A DNA stretch of 64,000 nucleotides from MPNP01 sp965215545 (GTDB lineage: Bacteria; Pseudomonadota; Alphaproteobacteria; Rhodobacterales; Rhodobacteraceae): assembly GCA_965215545.1 (NCBI GenBank), contig OZ244066.1, positions 744,001-808,000 on the forward strand. Reading direction: 5' to 3'. Shown here one piece after another: positions 43,868-53,927 of the stretch. The position numbers and the translations under genes were made by a program. A model generated the notes under the pieces. The model was not told the DNA's origin. It saw only the letters and a list, made by a program, of their open reading frames with translations, and did no database searches. The first letter of the stretch is position 1. Every line of letters starts with the position of its first letter.

Positions 43868-45460
43868 TCAGTCGTTGATCGAGATGTCTTTGAACTGGAG
43901 GTTGTATCCAGACACGGCATAGGTGAGTGCCGGATCTTCCAGATTGTTGAGGGCGACACCGTCGCGGACGGCGAAGACACCCAAAAGCTCATAGGCGAAG
44001 ATGTCAGGCACCAGATCCGCCAGCAACTCGTTGACCTCCTTGTAGAGCGCCTCGCGACTGGCTTGATCGGGCTCGACCCGCGCCGCATCCAGGAGCGCAT
44101 CCACCTCAGCATTGTCCAGATACGATGCCGACTGCCATGTGTGCGGCTGGGAACTGTGATACATCGTGTACAGCAGCGAATCCGTATCGGGCGACGACGC
44201 ATTCACCGCGATCTCGATGATATGGGGCGCGGTCTCCGGGTTGGACACCTGCTCTGTCACAAGCGCCCAGGGCGTCCGCGTGATCGAGACATCAAAGCCA
44301 AGCTGCGAATAAATCGCTTGCATCATCAGCGCTCCACGTTCACGCGCGGGTGTCTCGGCAATCCAGGTCACCTCCAGCGGATGGTCACCGGGCGTATACT
44401 GGCACTGGGTCAGTTCTTCCATTGCCCGGTCCATATCCGTCTGGAAGACCGGAAGGTCCGGGTCAAACCCCAAAAGCCCAGCGGGCAAGGCCGAACTCAT
44501 CGGGCGGCCAGATGTGGTTTCGTCGTTGATGCTCACGAGTTGCTGCATCGTGCCATAGTCGAATGCATAGGCCAGCGCCCGGCGGCAGTGCACATCATCC
44601 AGCGGTGCGCGCTGGGTGTTCAGTCGGAAATATTCGCCGACATTGCCAGCCTCGTTCAGAAGCTTGGCACCGTCCTCGGCCAGCGCGGCGAAAACCTCCG
44701 GTGGCAACCACTGGCTGGAGATGTCGTGCTCGCCTCGGCTCATCAGTGCACGCACGGTCGGCGCATCGAGGCCATAGCGGTAGCGCACACGCTCGGGATA
44801 GTTCTCGGCAAACTCTCCGAAGTAATCGGTGTCAACCACCATGACGGTTTCGGTCTGCGGGTCATGGCTGACGGCGACGTATGGGCCGGAGCCGGCGCTG
44901 TTCTGCGACATCCAGGCTGAGGCATAGTCACCGAATTCTCCGTGATCACCGTCAACGAAGTGTCTGGCTGCTTCCACGCTGTCAACCACTGCGAGACGCA
45001 CGAGGTTGGACAGGAATGGTGCGAAGGGTTCAGTCAGGGTGAACACGACCGTTGCATCATCCGGGGCCGCAACACTTTCGACGACGCCTTCAAACAAGGA
45101 AGCACTGCCCTGTTGTATGGCCATCAGGCGGTTGAAGGAAAAGACAACGTCTTTTGCCGTCAACGGGTTGCCTGTGTTGAAGGTGACATCGTCGCGCAGC
45201 GTGAACGTGTAGGTCGCGCCATCAACCGTCCAGGCGTTGGCGAGGCTTGGTTGCACGCCCGTGCCTCCCTGAGCGGGCAGAACCAGCGTGTCGTACAGGT
45301 TCACAGCAAGGACCGTATCACCGTAATCGGTGCCTTTGGCTGGATCCATCTCGCCAACCGGGGCCTCGTCAAGACGCAGGATGCGTTCGGCGGAGGCGGG
45401 TGCAATCGCGAACCCCAGAACCAGGGCGGATGTCGTTATCAGATATGGAAGAAATGGCAT
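43868..45460 (-). CDS. dppA: Peptide-type solute-binding protein (SBP family 5)
   Basis: The 530-residue precursor has a signal peptide MPFLPYLITTSALVLGFAIA ending PASA. Family 5 features follow: LRLDEAPVGEMDPAKGTDYG, YDTLVLPAQGGTGVQPSLAN, AWTVDGATYTFTLRDDVTFN, PLTAKDVVFSFNRLM, and HCRRALAYAFDYG. It captures the substrate (a dipeptide, cyclic amide or small peptide) in the periplasm for the DppBCDF channel. Its place directly after a second hyuAB pair suggests that the imported compound is the Hyu substrate or its precursor. There is a 70-base gap to dppB. Confidence 0.92.
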   Translation of the reverse strand: MPFLPYLITTSALVLGFAIAPASAERILRLDEAPVGEMDPAKGTDYGDTVLAVNLYDTLVLPAQGGTGVQPSLANAWTVDGATYTFTLRDDVTFNTGNPLTAKDVVFSFNRLMAIQQGSASLFEGVVESVAAPDDATVVFTLTEPFAPFLSNLVRLAVVDSVEAARHFVDGDHGEFGDYASAWMSQNSAGSGPYVAVSHDPQTETVMVVDTDYFGEFAENYPERVRYRYGLDAPTVRALMSRGEHDISSQWLPPEVFAALAEDGAKLLNEAGNVGEYFRLNTQRAPLDDVHCRRALAYAFDYGTMQQLVSINDETTSGRPMSSALPAGLLGFDPDLPVFQTDMDRAMEELTQCQYTPGDHPLEVTWIAETPARERGALMMQAIYSQLGFDVSITRTPWALVTEQVSNPETAPHIIEIAVNASSPDTDSLLYTMYHSSQPHTWQSASYLDNAEVDALLDAARVEPDQASREALYKEVNELLADLVPDIFAYELLGVFAVRDGVALNNLEDPALTYAVSGYNLQFKDISIND

Positions 45461-45563
45461 ATGATGGCTCCTATATCGTTGGCATGTCAGCGCACTCGTG
45501 CTTCCTGTTGTGTGTCGAGATTGACTTTCACCGTAGTTGAAAAAACATCGAATTCAAGCGTAC

Positions 45564-47282
45564 TCATTCGGAACGCCACTGTGGATAATGTCGGCGCGCG
45601 AAGGCCTCGGAGATGTATCCATCGGCAAGATCGCTTTCGACCGCGGCAAGGGGCCGGTCCCTCGGATCGCCGAACCCTCCGCCACCACCAGTATGAAACT
45701 CTTGCCGTTCACCTGCCGGAATCAAGATGCCCGTCTCCTTCGAGATATTCTGCAGTGGCTGGCCCTTGATATTCAGTTCGCACAGATTCGCGCGACCTTC
45801 ACCGCCGCCCGACAGTCCCCAAGGCGCAAACTCCGTGCGTTCGAACACCGTGGTGGCATAGGTGTCGCGCAGCATCCGGAAGGAAAAGTCGATACCCGCA
45901 CCGCCGCGCCACTGGCCGGCACCACCGGAGTCGATGGCAAGCTCCATCCGCTCGACAACCCAAGGGTTGCGCGTTTCCTGAATCTCGACCGGCGTAAAGC
46001 GGGTCGCGCTTTCCGCGATGTGCAGCATCGTGCCGCCGTCTCCGCCAGCCCAGGCGCCCTGCCCCACGGGATGCGGTGCGCCATCCATCCAGCTATCGCC
46101 AGCGGCGGTTGTCCCCCACCAGACACAGGCAACAATACAACCGCCAGACGAGGCGGGCACTTTTTCGGGGATTGCCTCGGCCAAAGCACGATAGATGATC
46201 TCGATGGCCTGCAGTGCAGGCCAGCCGTAGATAAAGCAGGGTGCAGGCGAGACGGGGTGAAACATCGACCCCTCGCGTGTCACCACCGTGATGGGGCGGA
46301 AATGGCCTTCGTGTGGAGGTTCGCCGTACCCGGCCAGCATCGTCACTGCGACCCGTGCGGCCGACATTGTCGAAGGCAGAGGACAGTTGATCGGCCCTTG
46401 TTTCTGATCAGGACAATTCGAGAAATCGATCATGACATCCGAGCCCCTGACATCGAGCGCGACTTCGAACGGCACATGACCCGGACTGACACCATCGCTG
46501 TCCATCTGTCCCCTGCCCACATAACGGCCATCAGGGATCTTGTCGAAATACGACCGGATGATGCGGTCGCCGTGGTCGAACATGTCCTCGACAGCCGCCA
46601 GGAACGTTTCCAGGCCAAAGCGTTGAACAACTTCCTCGAACCGCTCGACTCCAACGCGGCACCCGGTGACCTGGGCACCCATGTCACCTGCAACCGCCCT
46701 GGGCATGCGCGTATTGGCCATGATGATGCGATAGACATCGTCGTTCAGCTCGCCCTTGCGATAGAGTTTGAGGCCTGGGTAGACTGTGCCTTCCTGAAAG
46801 ATGTCAACCGTATCTGTGCAGTACGGTTCCTTGGCCGCGATATCCAGCCAATGGCCCTTGATCGCCGCATATCCGATGACCCTGCCGTCATGGAACGCGG
46901 GCATAACGATCACCACGTCCTGCGCATGGCTTCCGGTCCCGAAGGACCAGTTGTAGATCAGGATATCTTCGGGATCCAAATTCTCCGGACCACCGACGGC
47001 CTTCACGGCCTCATCCACGGCGAAGTTCAGCGTTCCCATGAACAACGGCAAGCTTGGCGCCTGCGCCAGCATCCGAAGATCACGGTCGTAAAGCGCAACG
47101 GCGAAGTCCAGCACTTCGTAGATAATCGGAGAGAACGCTGTACGGATCAGGGCCCGTTTCATCTGATTGGCGGCCGAATTCATCGCATGGCGGATGACTT
47201 CGTTGGTGATTGGATCGGACGTGCCGCTCACCGGATTGCGGGGCAGACCTCCTGGATGGGTCAGACGATCTCCTATCGCCAT
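45564..47282 (-). CDS. hyuB: Hydantoinase/oxoprolinase subunit B (second copy)
   Basis: The 572-residue protein begins MAIGDRLTHPGGLPRNPVSG, then DPITNEVIRHAMNSAANQMK and RALIRTAFSPIIYEVLDFAV. It has the HyuB motifs WSFGTGSHAQDVVIVMPAFH, DVMIDFSNCPDQKQGPINCP, GGDGGTMLHIAESATRFTPV and the C-terminal GGGGGFGDPRDRPLAAVESD. It is clearly diverged from the copy at 35092-36732 (different N-terminal extension and loops), so it probably acts on a different substrate. AGGA lies 8 bases upstream of ATG 47282. Confidence 0.92.
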   Translation of the reverse strand: MAIGDRLTHPGGLPRNPVSGTSDPITNEVIRHAMNSAANQMKRALIRTAFSPIIYEVLDFAVALYDRDLRMLAQAPSLPLFMGTLNFAVDEAVKAVGGPENLDPEDILIYNWSFGTGSHAQDVVIVMPAFHDGRVIGYAAIKGHWLDIAAKEPYCTDTVDIFQEGTVYPGLKLYRKGELNDDVYRIIMANTRMPRAVAGDMGAQVTGCRVGVERFEEVVQRFGLETFLAAVEDMFDHGDRIIRSYFDKIPDGRYVGRGQMDSDGVSPGHVPFEVALDVRGSDVMIDFSNCPDQKQGPINCPLPSTMSAARVAVTMLAGYGEPPHEGHFRPITVVTREGSMFHPVSPAPCFIYGWPALQAIEIIYRALAEAIPEKVPASSGGCIVACVWWGTTAAGDSWMDGAPHPVGQGAWAGGDGGTMLHIAESATRFTPVEIQETRNPWVVERMELAIDSGGAGQWRGGAGIDFSFRMLRDTYATTVFERTEFAPWGLSGGGEGRANLCELNIKGQPLQNISKETGILIPAGERQEFHTGGGGGFGDPRDRPLAAVESDLADGYISEAFARRHYPQWRSE

Positions 47283-47285
47283 GGC

Positions 47286-49298
47286 TCAAATCCTTTCGAG
47301 AATCAGTTCGCCAGATGCCCCGGCGCGTACGCGCCACCCGGCATCGACATAGGTTGTTGCCACAGTTTCGGTGATGATCGCCGGTCCCTTGATGCCGTTT
47401 CCAACGGCATCGCGCGGGCAAATCCGGAACGGCAAGCGGGCGTGCTGGCTGAAGGAATAGGCATCCATGGCTCCTGGAGCCATCCCGGTGCTGGCCTCGG
47501 TCGGTGCGACGATATCACGCTCGGGCAGAGCAACTCTCAATTGCGCCCGCACCGAAGTCACCTCCAACCCGTCATTCAAGGTGGCCCCAAAACTGCGGGT
47601 GTACAGCGCCTTGAAACGGGCTGCGATATCGGCCAATGGCTCGACCACCGTTTCGCCATCGATGTCAATGGGAACACTGAGCGTATGCTCTTGCCCGACA
47701 TAACGAATATCAAGCCTCAGCGAAGGCACCGCATCCTTGGCCTCCCCCCGCGACCGAATGCTTCCCAACAGCTTGACAAAGGTTGAATTGATACGGGCAA
47801 GCGCCGCTTCCGTCAGCGGCATGACCAGGGTGCGTGACTCTGTCTGGATCATGTCGGCTCCCAACAGTCCCCAAGCCGAAAAGATGCCCGCAAAAGGCGG
47901 GACAACAATGCGCTGCATCGACATCTCTTCGGCCAGAAGCGTGCCCATCATCCCACCCGCGCCGCCAAAGGGCAAGAGCGTCATCTCGCGCGGGTCGAGC
48001 CCCTGCTCCACCGAGATTTCACGGATCGCATTGGCCATGGAACTTGCAGTGATGCGCAAGACCCCTGCAGCGGTCTCTTCGATAGTCTGGTCGATCGCTG
48101 CGGCGACCGGGGACAACGCCCTTTCCGCAGCGGCGATGTCCAGCGTGATGCCAGAGGCCAATTCCCCTGGACCCAGCATGCCCAGACAGGCTGCAGCGTC
48201 GGTCACTGCAGGTCTGGTGCCGCCCTTGCCATAGCAGGCCGGACCCGGATCGGCCCCCGCACTTTGCGGGCCAACGCGCATGAAGCCGCCGCCATCCTCA
48301 TAGGCCAGGGATCCGCCGCCCGCACCGATGGAACGGACATCGACCCACGGGCACAGGATCGGCATGTTGTCGATCTCGCCCTCGTAAAGGACTTGCGGCT
48401 CCGCGTTCAGGATCAGGGCCGTGTCAAAACTCGTGCCGCCCACGTCGGCGGTGATCATTGCACTGTCCTTTATGACGCGCGCAAATTCTGCCGCACCACC
48501 GGCACCACCGACCGGTCCGGACATGATGGTCTCGAAGGGACGATCCTCGGCCTCGGCAAAGGTCATCGACCCGCCACCGGACCGTGTGATCAGGCATGTC
48601 CCCTGAAAACCCGTATCGCGCAACGTGCCTTCAAGCCGTCTCAGGTAATTGGCCATGCGGCCACGCACGAATGCGTCGATCACGGCGGTCGAGGTGCGTT
48701 CGTATTCCCGATATTCACCGCATATCCGATGCGAAAGGGTGATCCCGCCGACAAATCCCGCATCCCGAAGCAACGCTTCAACCGCCAGTTCATGGGCAGG
48801 GTTGGCATAGGAATGCATGAGGCTGACGGCCACACTGGTCACGTCGTGAGCCTTGAAGATGGCGACAGACTCGGCCACGGCCTCCGCCGTCGGGGCACCC
48901 TCGGTCGAGCCATCGGCCAGTGTCCGGCCCGGCACCTCAAGACGCAGGCGGCGTGGGACAAGAGGCACCGTCTGTTGCCAGAAGAGATTGTACATCTCGA
49001 CCCGGTCACCGCGTCGGATTTCCAGGACATCCCGAAACCCTTGGGTCGCGATCAGCCCGACCTTGGCGCCACGTCGCTCCAAGAGCGCATTCAGCCCAAC
49101 CGTTGTGCCATGCAGGAAGTATTCGGCCCGACAGATCACGTCTTCGGGGACATGTGTCTTCAACGCGTTGGCGACACCCTCTTCCGGAGCGGCGGGTATG
49201 GTGAGCACCTTGCCTTGCACGGTCTCACCGCTGCGCGCATCGAAATACACCAGATCGGTAAATGTGCCCCCGATATCAGTCGCAATCCGCGTCGCCAC
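47286..49298 (-). CDS. hyuA: Hydantoinase/oxoprolinase subunit A (second copy)
   Basis: I choose GTG 49298 (VATRIATDIGGTFTDLVYFD), because GGAG lies 8 bases upstream and the phosphate loop then sits near the start as usual. A TTG at 49325 is the alternative. The product has about 670 residues with HGTTVGLNALLERRGAKVGL, IATQGFRDVLEIRRGDRVEM, MSGPVGGAGGAAEFARV, DVGGTSFDTALI and FGGAGGMMGTLLAEEMSM. It lies 3 bases before hyuB and begins the seven-gene transport/hydrolase unit. The promoter should be in the 264-base divergent gap to the alcohol dehydrogenase. Confidence 0.92.
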   Translation of the reverse strand: MATRIATDIGGTFTDLVYFDARSGETVQGKVLTIPAAPEEGVANALKTHVPEDVICRAEYFLHGTTVGLNALLERRGAKVGLIATQGFRDVLEIRRGDRVEMYNLFWQQTVPLVPRRLRLEVPGRTLADGSTEGAPTAEAVAESVAIFKAHDVTSVAVSLMHSYANPAHELAVEALLRDAGFVGGITLSHRICGEYREYERTSTAVIDAFVRGRMANYLRRLEGTLRDTGFQGTCLITRSGGGSMTFAEAEDRPFETIMSGPVGGAGGAAEFARVIKDSAMITADVGGTSFDTALILNAEPQVLYEGEIDNMPILCPWVDVRSIGAGGGSLAYEDGGGFMRVGPQSAGADPGPACYGKGGTRPAVTDAAACLGMLGPGELASGITLDIAAAERALSPVAAAIDQTIEETAAGVLRITASSMANAIREISVEQGLDPREMTLLPFGGAGGMMGTLLAEEMSMQRIVVPPFAGIFSAWGLLGADMIQTESRTLVMPLTEAALARINSTFVKLLGSIRSRGEAKDAVPSLRLDIRYVGQEHTLSVPIDIDGETVVEPLADIAARFKALYTRSFGATLNDGLEVTSVRAQLRVALPERDIVAPTEASTGMAPGAMDAYSFSQHARLPFRICPRDAVGNGIKGPAIITETVATTYVDAGWRVRAGASGELILERI

Positions 49299-49381
49299 CC
49301 GCCACGCTCCAACTCTGCTTACCAAATAAAAAAATTTCTTAAACGAAAAAAATCCCCATTTCTACTCTGAAGCGCAATCCC

Positions 49382-49399
49382 GAATTCGCGATCGAATTC
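49382..49399. promoter_or_regulatory. Candidate operator GAATTCG-CGAT-CGAATTC
   Basis: A 7+7 inverted repeat with a 4-base spacer lies 84 bases upstream of the second hyuA start, next to a very AT-rich run (49323-49360). It sits between two divergent genes and could serve either. No regulator can be assigned. Confidence 0.35.
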
Positions 49400-49562
49400 A
49401 TTCGAAGCCGCCGCCAGGGCTGATTGTCCGCGATATCCGCGCCCAATTCGCTCTCTGGGGCCCGATTGGAGTGCGGATTTGGGTATGACGAATTGTATTG
49501 ATTCCGGAGTCGATCCTCCCTATCACCGAGGCAGGCCTGTGTTGGACTGGAGGACAGGGGAC

Positions 49563-50693
<1,131 letters not shown>

Positions 50694-50704
50694 CCGGCGT
50701 CGGA

Positions 50705-51229
50705 TCATGCCTGGACGAGCTGCGTGAGCAGGGCCCAGAAGCGGGGGAAGTTCACCGCCAGCCCACCGGCAACCAGGAACGTGATCCCGGCGCCCACCGG
50801 GGCCCGCCCGGAGGCAGCGGCATTCAGGACCAGGATGCCCCGGGCAATGGCGACCAGTCCCACGAACTGCACAAGCCGGATGATGGCCGTCACGAGTCCA
50901 CTGGCCTCCGCTGGCAACCCGACGGTCTGGCCGGAACCCGGCAAGGACAGGATTGCCTGGGGCGAGGTCCGACTGGCCGTGCCGAACAGGGAACCGAGGA
51001 TGGTGCCAACCGTGACCGGAAACGCCAACAGGGCCACACCCGAAACGCAATACACGATCGGCTCCAGCCAGGTCCCCGAGCCGGGTCCCAGTTCGGACCT
51101 GCGCACCGCCCGCCGGAGCGCCTGAATGACGAGGGTGGCCCCCACCAGATAACAGACGGCCCGCAACAGGCCCTCAAAGGCCTCGAGATGGCTGGCAAGC
51201 GCCGCCAAGGCGGCTGGCAATCCCCCCAC
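50705..51229 (-). CDS. traQ: TraQ/IcmC(DotE)-like membrane protein
   Basis: The 174-residue protein (GTG start at 51229) has four hydrophobic segments: LLRAVCYLVGATLVIQALRR, IVYCVSGVALLAFPVTVGTI, AIIRLVQFVGLVAIARGILV and GAGITFLVAGGLAVNFPRFW. The layout and 'LVQF.GL.A..RG...L...' match the DotE/IcmC-DotP/IcmD group of the type IVB system, whose IncI member here would be TraQ. It acts in the inner membrane. It is the last gene of the long pil-tra unit; traR and later genes are absent. Confidence 0.75.
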   Translation of the reverse strand: MGGLPAALAALASHLEAFEGLLRAVCYLVGATLVIQALRRAVRRSELGPGSGTWLEPIVYCVSGVALLAFPVTVGTILGSLFGTASRTSPQAILSLPGSGQTVGLPAEASGLVTAIIRLVQFVGLVAIARGILVLNAAASGRAPVGAGITFLVAGGLAVNFPRFWALLTQLVQA

Positions 51230-51261
51230 GGGTCAGGATCAGCTGCTATCGGGACGCTGGC

Positions 51262-52572
51262 CTATTCGAAGATCAGGATCCGACCCGCTGCTGCCTGATG
51301 GACTTCCGCGACCCGTCCATACCCTTCGACCCTGTCCCCCACATCAACCGTTGCATGACCTGTGGTCAGCAGGACAGATCGGGCATCCGCGTCCGCCACA
51401 ATGATCGGCTTGGTGTCTCCATCAGCAACCCCATCCGTTTCCCTTGCGGTCCTGTCGACTCCGCCAGCGGGTGCGCTTTCCTCGCCTGCCGTCGGGGTCA
51501 CGGGGTCCGTCCCCATTGGATCAGCAGGGCCAGCATCATCCCTTCTGTCCGGCAGTGACAGGCCACCTGTCTGCAGCAGGACGCGCAGGTGCTCCAGATC
51601 CTGTGCAAGTGCCTCGACCGTGCGGGCCAGTGATGCCGATGTCGCGGGGGATGGGAAGGCCGCATCCGGTCCGGTTCCGGCAACGCTAGGCGGACTGGCC
51701 GGATCGGGATCAGTGACCGGTTCGGATGGAGCGGTCGCATGGACCACGGCCGGATCGGGGATTTGCCGTGCCATTGGGTCGAGTGGGGGCGGTGGAGCAA
51801 TCGGGCCCGTGGCCTTGACCGGGGCTGGTGCCGCCACCAGGGCGGCAAACATCTGGCGGGCGGCCGCCAATTCGGTCGCACGCATGGTTGGGCTGGGTGC
51901 GTTGGGCGAGAGGGGTGTGAATTCAACCCGCCAGGCATCATGCTGGTCCGGCGCGTGCGTGATCGGATCTGCGACCGGTGCATCCTGGTCGTGATCCCGG
52001 GTCAAGTCCAGCGTGGTCGGTGGTGATGGGAGACGTTCGGGACCGGGCGGTGTCCCGGCAATGACGTTGCGGTCCTCGTGCCATTCCGGCTCGGCAAGGA
52101 TGTTGGTTGCCCACTGATGGATACCAGGGGCCCACAGGGTGATGCAGGCCACACCTGCCAGCCCGACAGCGGCAGGGATGAGGCCGGCACGGCGGAACCG
52201 TTTGAACACACCCATCCTGACTGTCCTGTCGGCAGGGGCCACTGGATCCGGGGCGGGCGGGGTCTGGGGCGAGGGTCGGGGGCCGGACCTGTGGAACAAC
52301 GGTCGTGTTTGGGTCGGGGATGGCGGGGGAACGACTTCGGCTTCCGGGCCCGGACCACCTTGGCTGCCGGTCTCGTCACTCTGGGCGACTGCGGCCTCCC
52401 CGGGAGCTGACGGGATCATGTCGGCAACTTCGGCGGCTGCCTGGCGGGCAGGGACGACATCGACATCCTGATCGGCGTTTTCAAGCGCCGTCAGGTCACA
52501 GGGACCGAACATGTCATCCTCGACGGCATCGGGGTGCGCGTTGGGGTCATGGGGTGGCGGGGTGGCTTCCAT
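51262..52572 (-). CDS. traP: TraP-like (IcmG/DotF position) conjugation protein
   Basis: This 436-residue protein has a long acidic Pro-rich cytoplasmic N-terminus. A single membrane segment lies at about 130-150 (LIPAAVGLAGVACITLWAPG), followed by a Pro/Asp-rich periplasmic region. The C-terminal domain is well conserved-looking: RSVLLTTGHATVDVGDRVEG, YGRVAEVHQAAAGRILIFE. That ending is typical of IncI TraP, and the position between traO and traQ agrees. Function in transfer is poorly defined in the family. AGGAG lies 10 bases before ATG 52572. Confidence 0.75.
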   Translation of the reverse strand: MEATPPPHDPNAHPDAVEDDMFGPCDLTALENADQDVDVVPARQAAAEVADMIPSAPGEAAVAQSDETGSQGGPGPEAEVVPPPSPTQTRPLFHRSGPRPSPQTPPAPDPVAPADRTVRMGVFKRFRRAGLIPAAVGLAGVACITLWAPGIHQWATNILAEPEWHEDRNVIAGTPPGPERLPSPPTTLDLTRDHDQDAPVADPITHAPDQHDAWRVEFTPLSPNAPSPTMRATELAAARQMFAALVAAPAPVKATGPIAPPPPLDPMARQIPDPAVVHATAPSEPVTDPDPASPPSVAGTGPDAAFPSPATSASLARTVEALAQDLEHLRVLLQTGGLSLPDRRDDAGPADPMGTDPVTPTAGEESAPAGGVDRTARETDGVADGDTKPIIVADADARSVLLTTGHATVDVGDRVEGYGRVAEVHQAAAGRILIFE

Positions 52573-52634
52573 GGTGTCGTGGCTCCTTTGGTGCGTTGGT
52601 GGTCAAGGGGTCGGGTCCAGCCGGTTTGGGGCAC

Positions 52635-53927
52635 TCAACCGACGGGGATGGTGAGGGTTTCAAGCATGAGAATGCCGATGGGGTGACCAGCGGCGACCGT
52701 GACGCGGGGGCCACGGGGACGGGTGGCGATGATATCCTGCTGGGCCTGGTTGGCCGCCGCTGCCACGCCCGCATGGAGACTGTCCCTCATGGTCGGGGCC
52801 TCCCGGACGAGCGTCGGGGTACCGACACCGTCGAGGATGACCGTGCGGGGCGTGGCGGCACTTTGCGCCAGGCCTGCCAGGAAAGAGGCTGCCAGAATCG
52901 GACCATAGCGGGCCAGGAGCCGCTGGTCGACATGACTGAGCACTGCTCCGGCCCCACTCACCCCATCAATGGCATGGGCGTTGATGGGATGGTCCCGGCC
53001 CTGGGGATCCACCAGGGTCCTGAAACTGATGATCAGTCCGGCATGCTGTTCGGCCGGAGTGAAGGACCCGATGAGCCGGGATCCGGCCAGTTCACCACTC
53101 TCGATGCTGGCCACGACAGGGGACGTGGTGACGGAATCGGCCGCCAGCAGCATGGCGCCATAGAGGATCGTGCCTGCACTGATCCGGATCGCCGCGCGCC
53201 CGGTGGCGGCCTCGGTGGCCGGGTCCCGACCCGGCATCCCGGTCTCGATCAGGATAGCGCCACGCATGGATCCAACCTTCATCCCGGCGGCAATTGAACC
53301 CATCTGGGCCAGGATGCTCTCCGTATAGGCATCCCGCAATTCGGGCTGGACGGGGGATCTGGCCGGACTGGCACCTGGTGGTGGGGTCGGGTCGGCATCG
53401 GTTGGGTTGGCGGCTGGCGAAACATCGACGGGACTGATGGCCGTGCCATCAATGGTCTGGACGATGCCAAGGGCAGCATTGAGGTGGGCGGTGGCAGCAT
53501 CCCTGATGTGATCGGGGGCGGGATCCGGGGTTGATGACGCATGGGGCCGGGGTGTGGGGGGATCGGTGGGGATCGGGCGGTCCTGACCGGCAGCGTTCAT
53601 CCAGGGCAACGTGCCCCCGGACTGGCGGGTTGTGCGTCCCTCGGGGATCGATTCGGGAATGGGGAGGTGGGAGGCACCCTCGGCCTCGGCCCGGGTGATG
53701 TTCTGGTCGTTGGCCGTACGGATGGTCTCCCGGTAGTGGGCCGAGTCCCGCTGGCGGTCACCGCCGGGGGTGGCATCCATGCTGGGGAGATTCCAGAGGC
53801 TGGAGATCAGGGGTGCCCTGTCGCCGAGGATGACAAGGCCGGCGATCGTCATGGCTCCGAGCGCAATGAGAAGGAGGATGAGACGGGGGGAAGGGAAAGC
53901 GGGCCAGCGGCGGCGGAAGGAGATCAT
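52635..53927 (-). CDS. dotG: DotG/TraO (VirB10-like) channel core protein
   Basis: The 430-residue protein has one N-terminal membrane segment (LILLLIALGAMTIAGLVILG) and a long low-complexity periplasmic linker. The C-terminal VirB10-type beta-barrel domain reads ISAGTILYGAMLLAADSVTT, SPVVASIESGELAGSRLIGS, FTPAEQHAGLIISFRTLVDP, followed by AVLSHVDQRLLARYGPILAA. It spans both membranes and forms the central channel with DotH, DotC and DotD. Its start overlaps the dotH stop by 4 bases. Confidence 0.88.
   Translation of the reverse strand: MISFRRRWPAFPSPRLILLLIALGAMTIAGLVILGDRAPLISSLWNLPSMDATPGGDRQRDSAHYRETIRTANDQNITRAEAEGASHLPIPESIPEGRTTRQSGGTLPWMNAAGQDRPIPTDPPTPRPHASSTPDPAPDHIRDAATAHLNAALGIVQTIDGTAISPVDVSPAANPTDADPTPPPGASPARSPVQPELRDAYTESILAQMGSIAAGMKVGSMRGAILIETGMPGRDPATEAATGRAAIRISAGTILYGAMLLAADSVTTSPVVASIESGELAGSRLIGSFTPAEQHAGLIISFRTLVDPQGRDHPINAHAIDGVSGAGAVLSHVDQRLLARYGPILAASFLAGLAQSAATPRTVILDGVGTPTLVREAPTMRDSLHAGVAAAANQAQQDIIATRPRGPRVTVAAGHPIGILMLETLTIPVG

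Noticed and set aside
45537..47786. Very long + strand frame (about 750 codons) opposite hyuB2 and hyuA2
   Set aside because: Complementary frame of strongly conserved Hyu genes; composition is typical of antisense translation.
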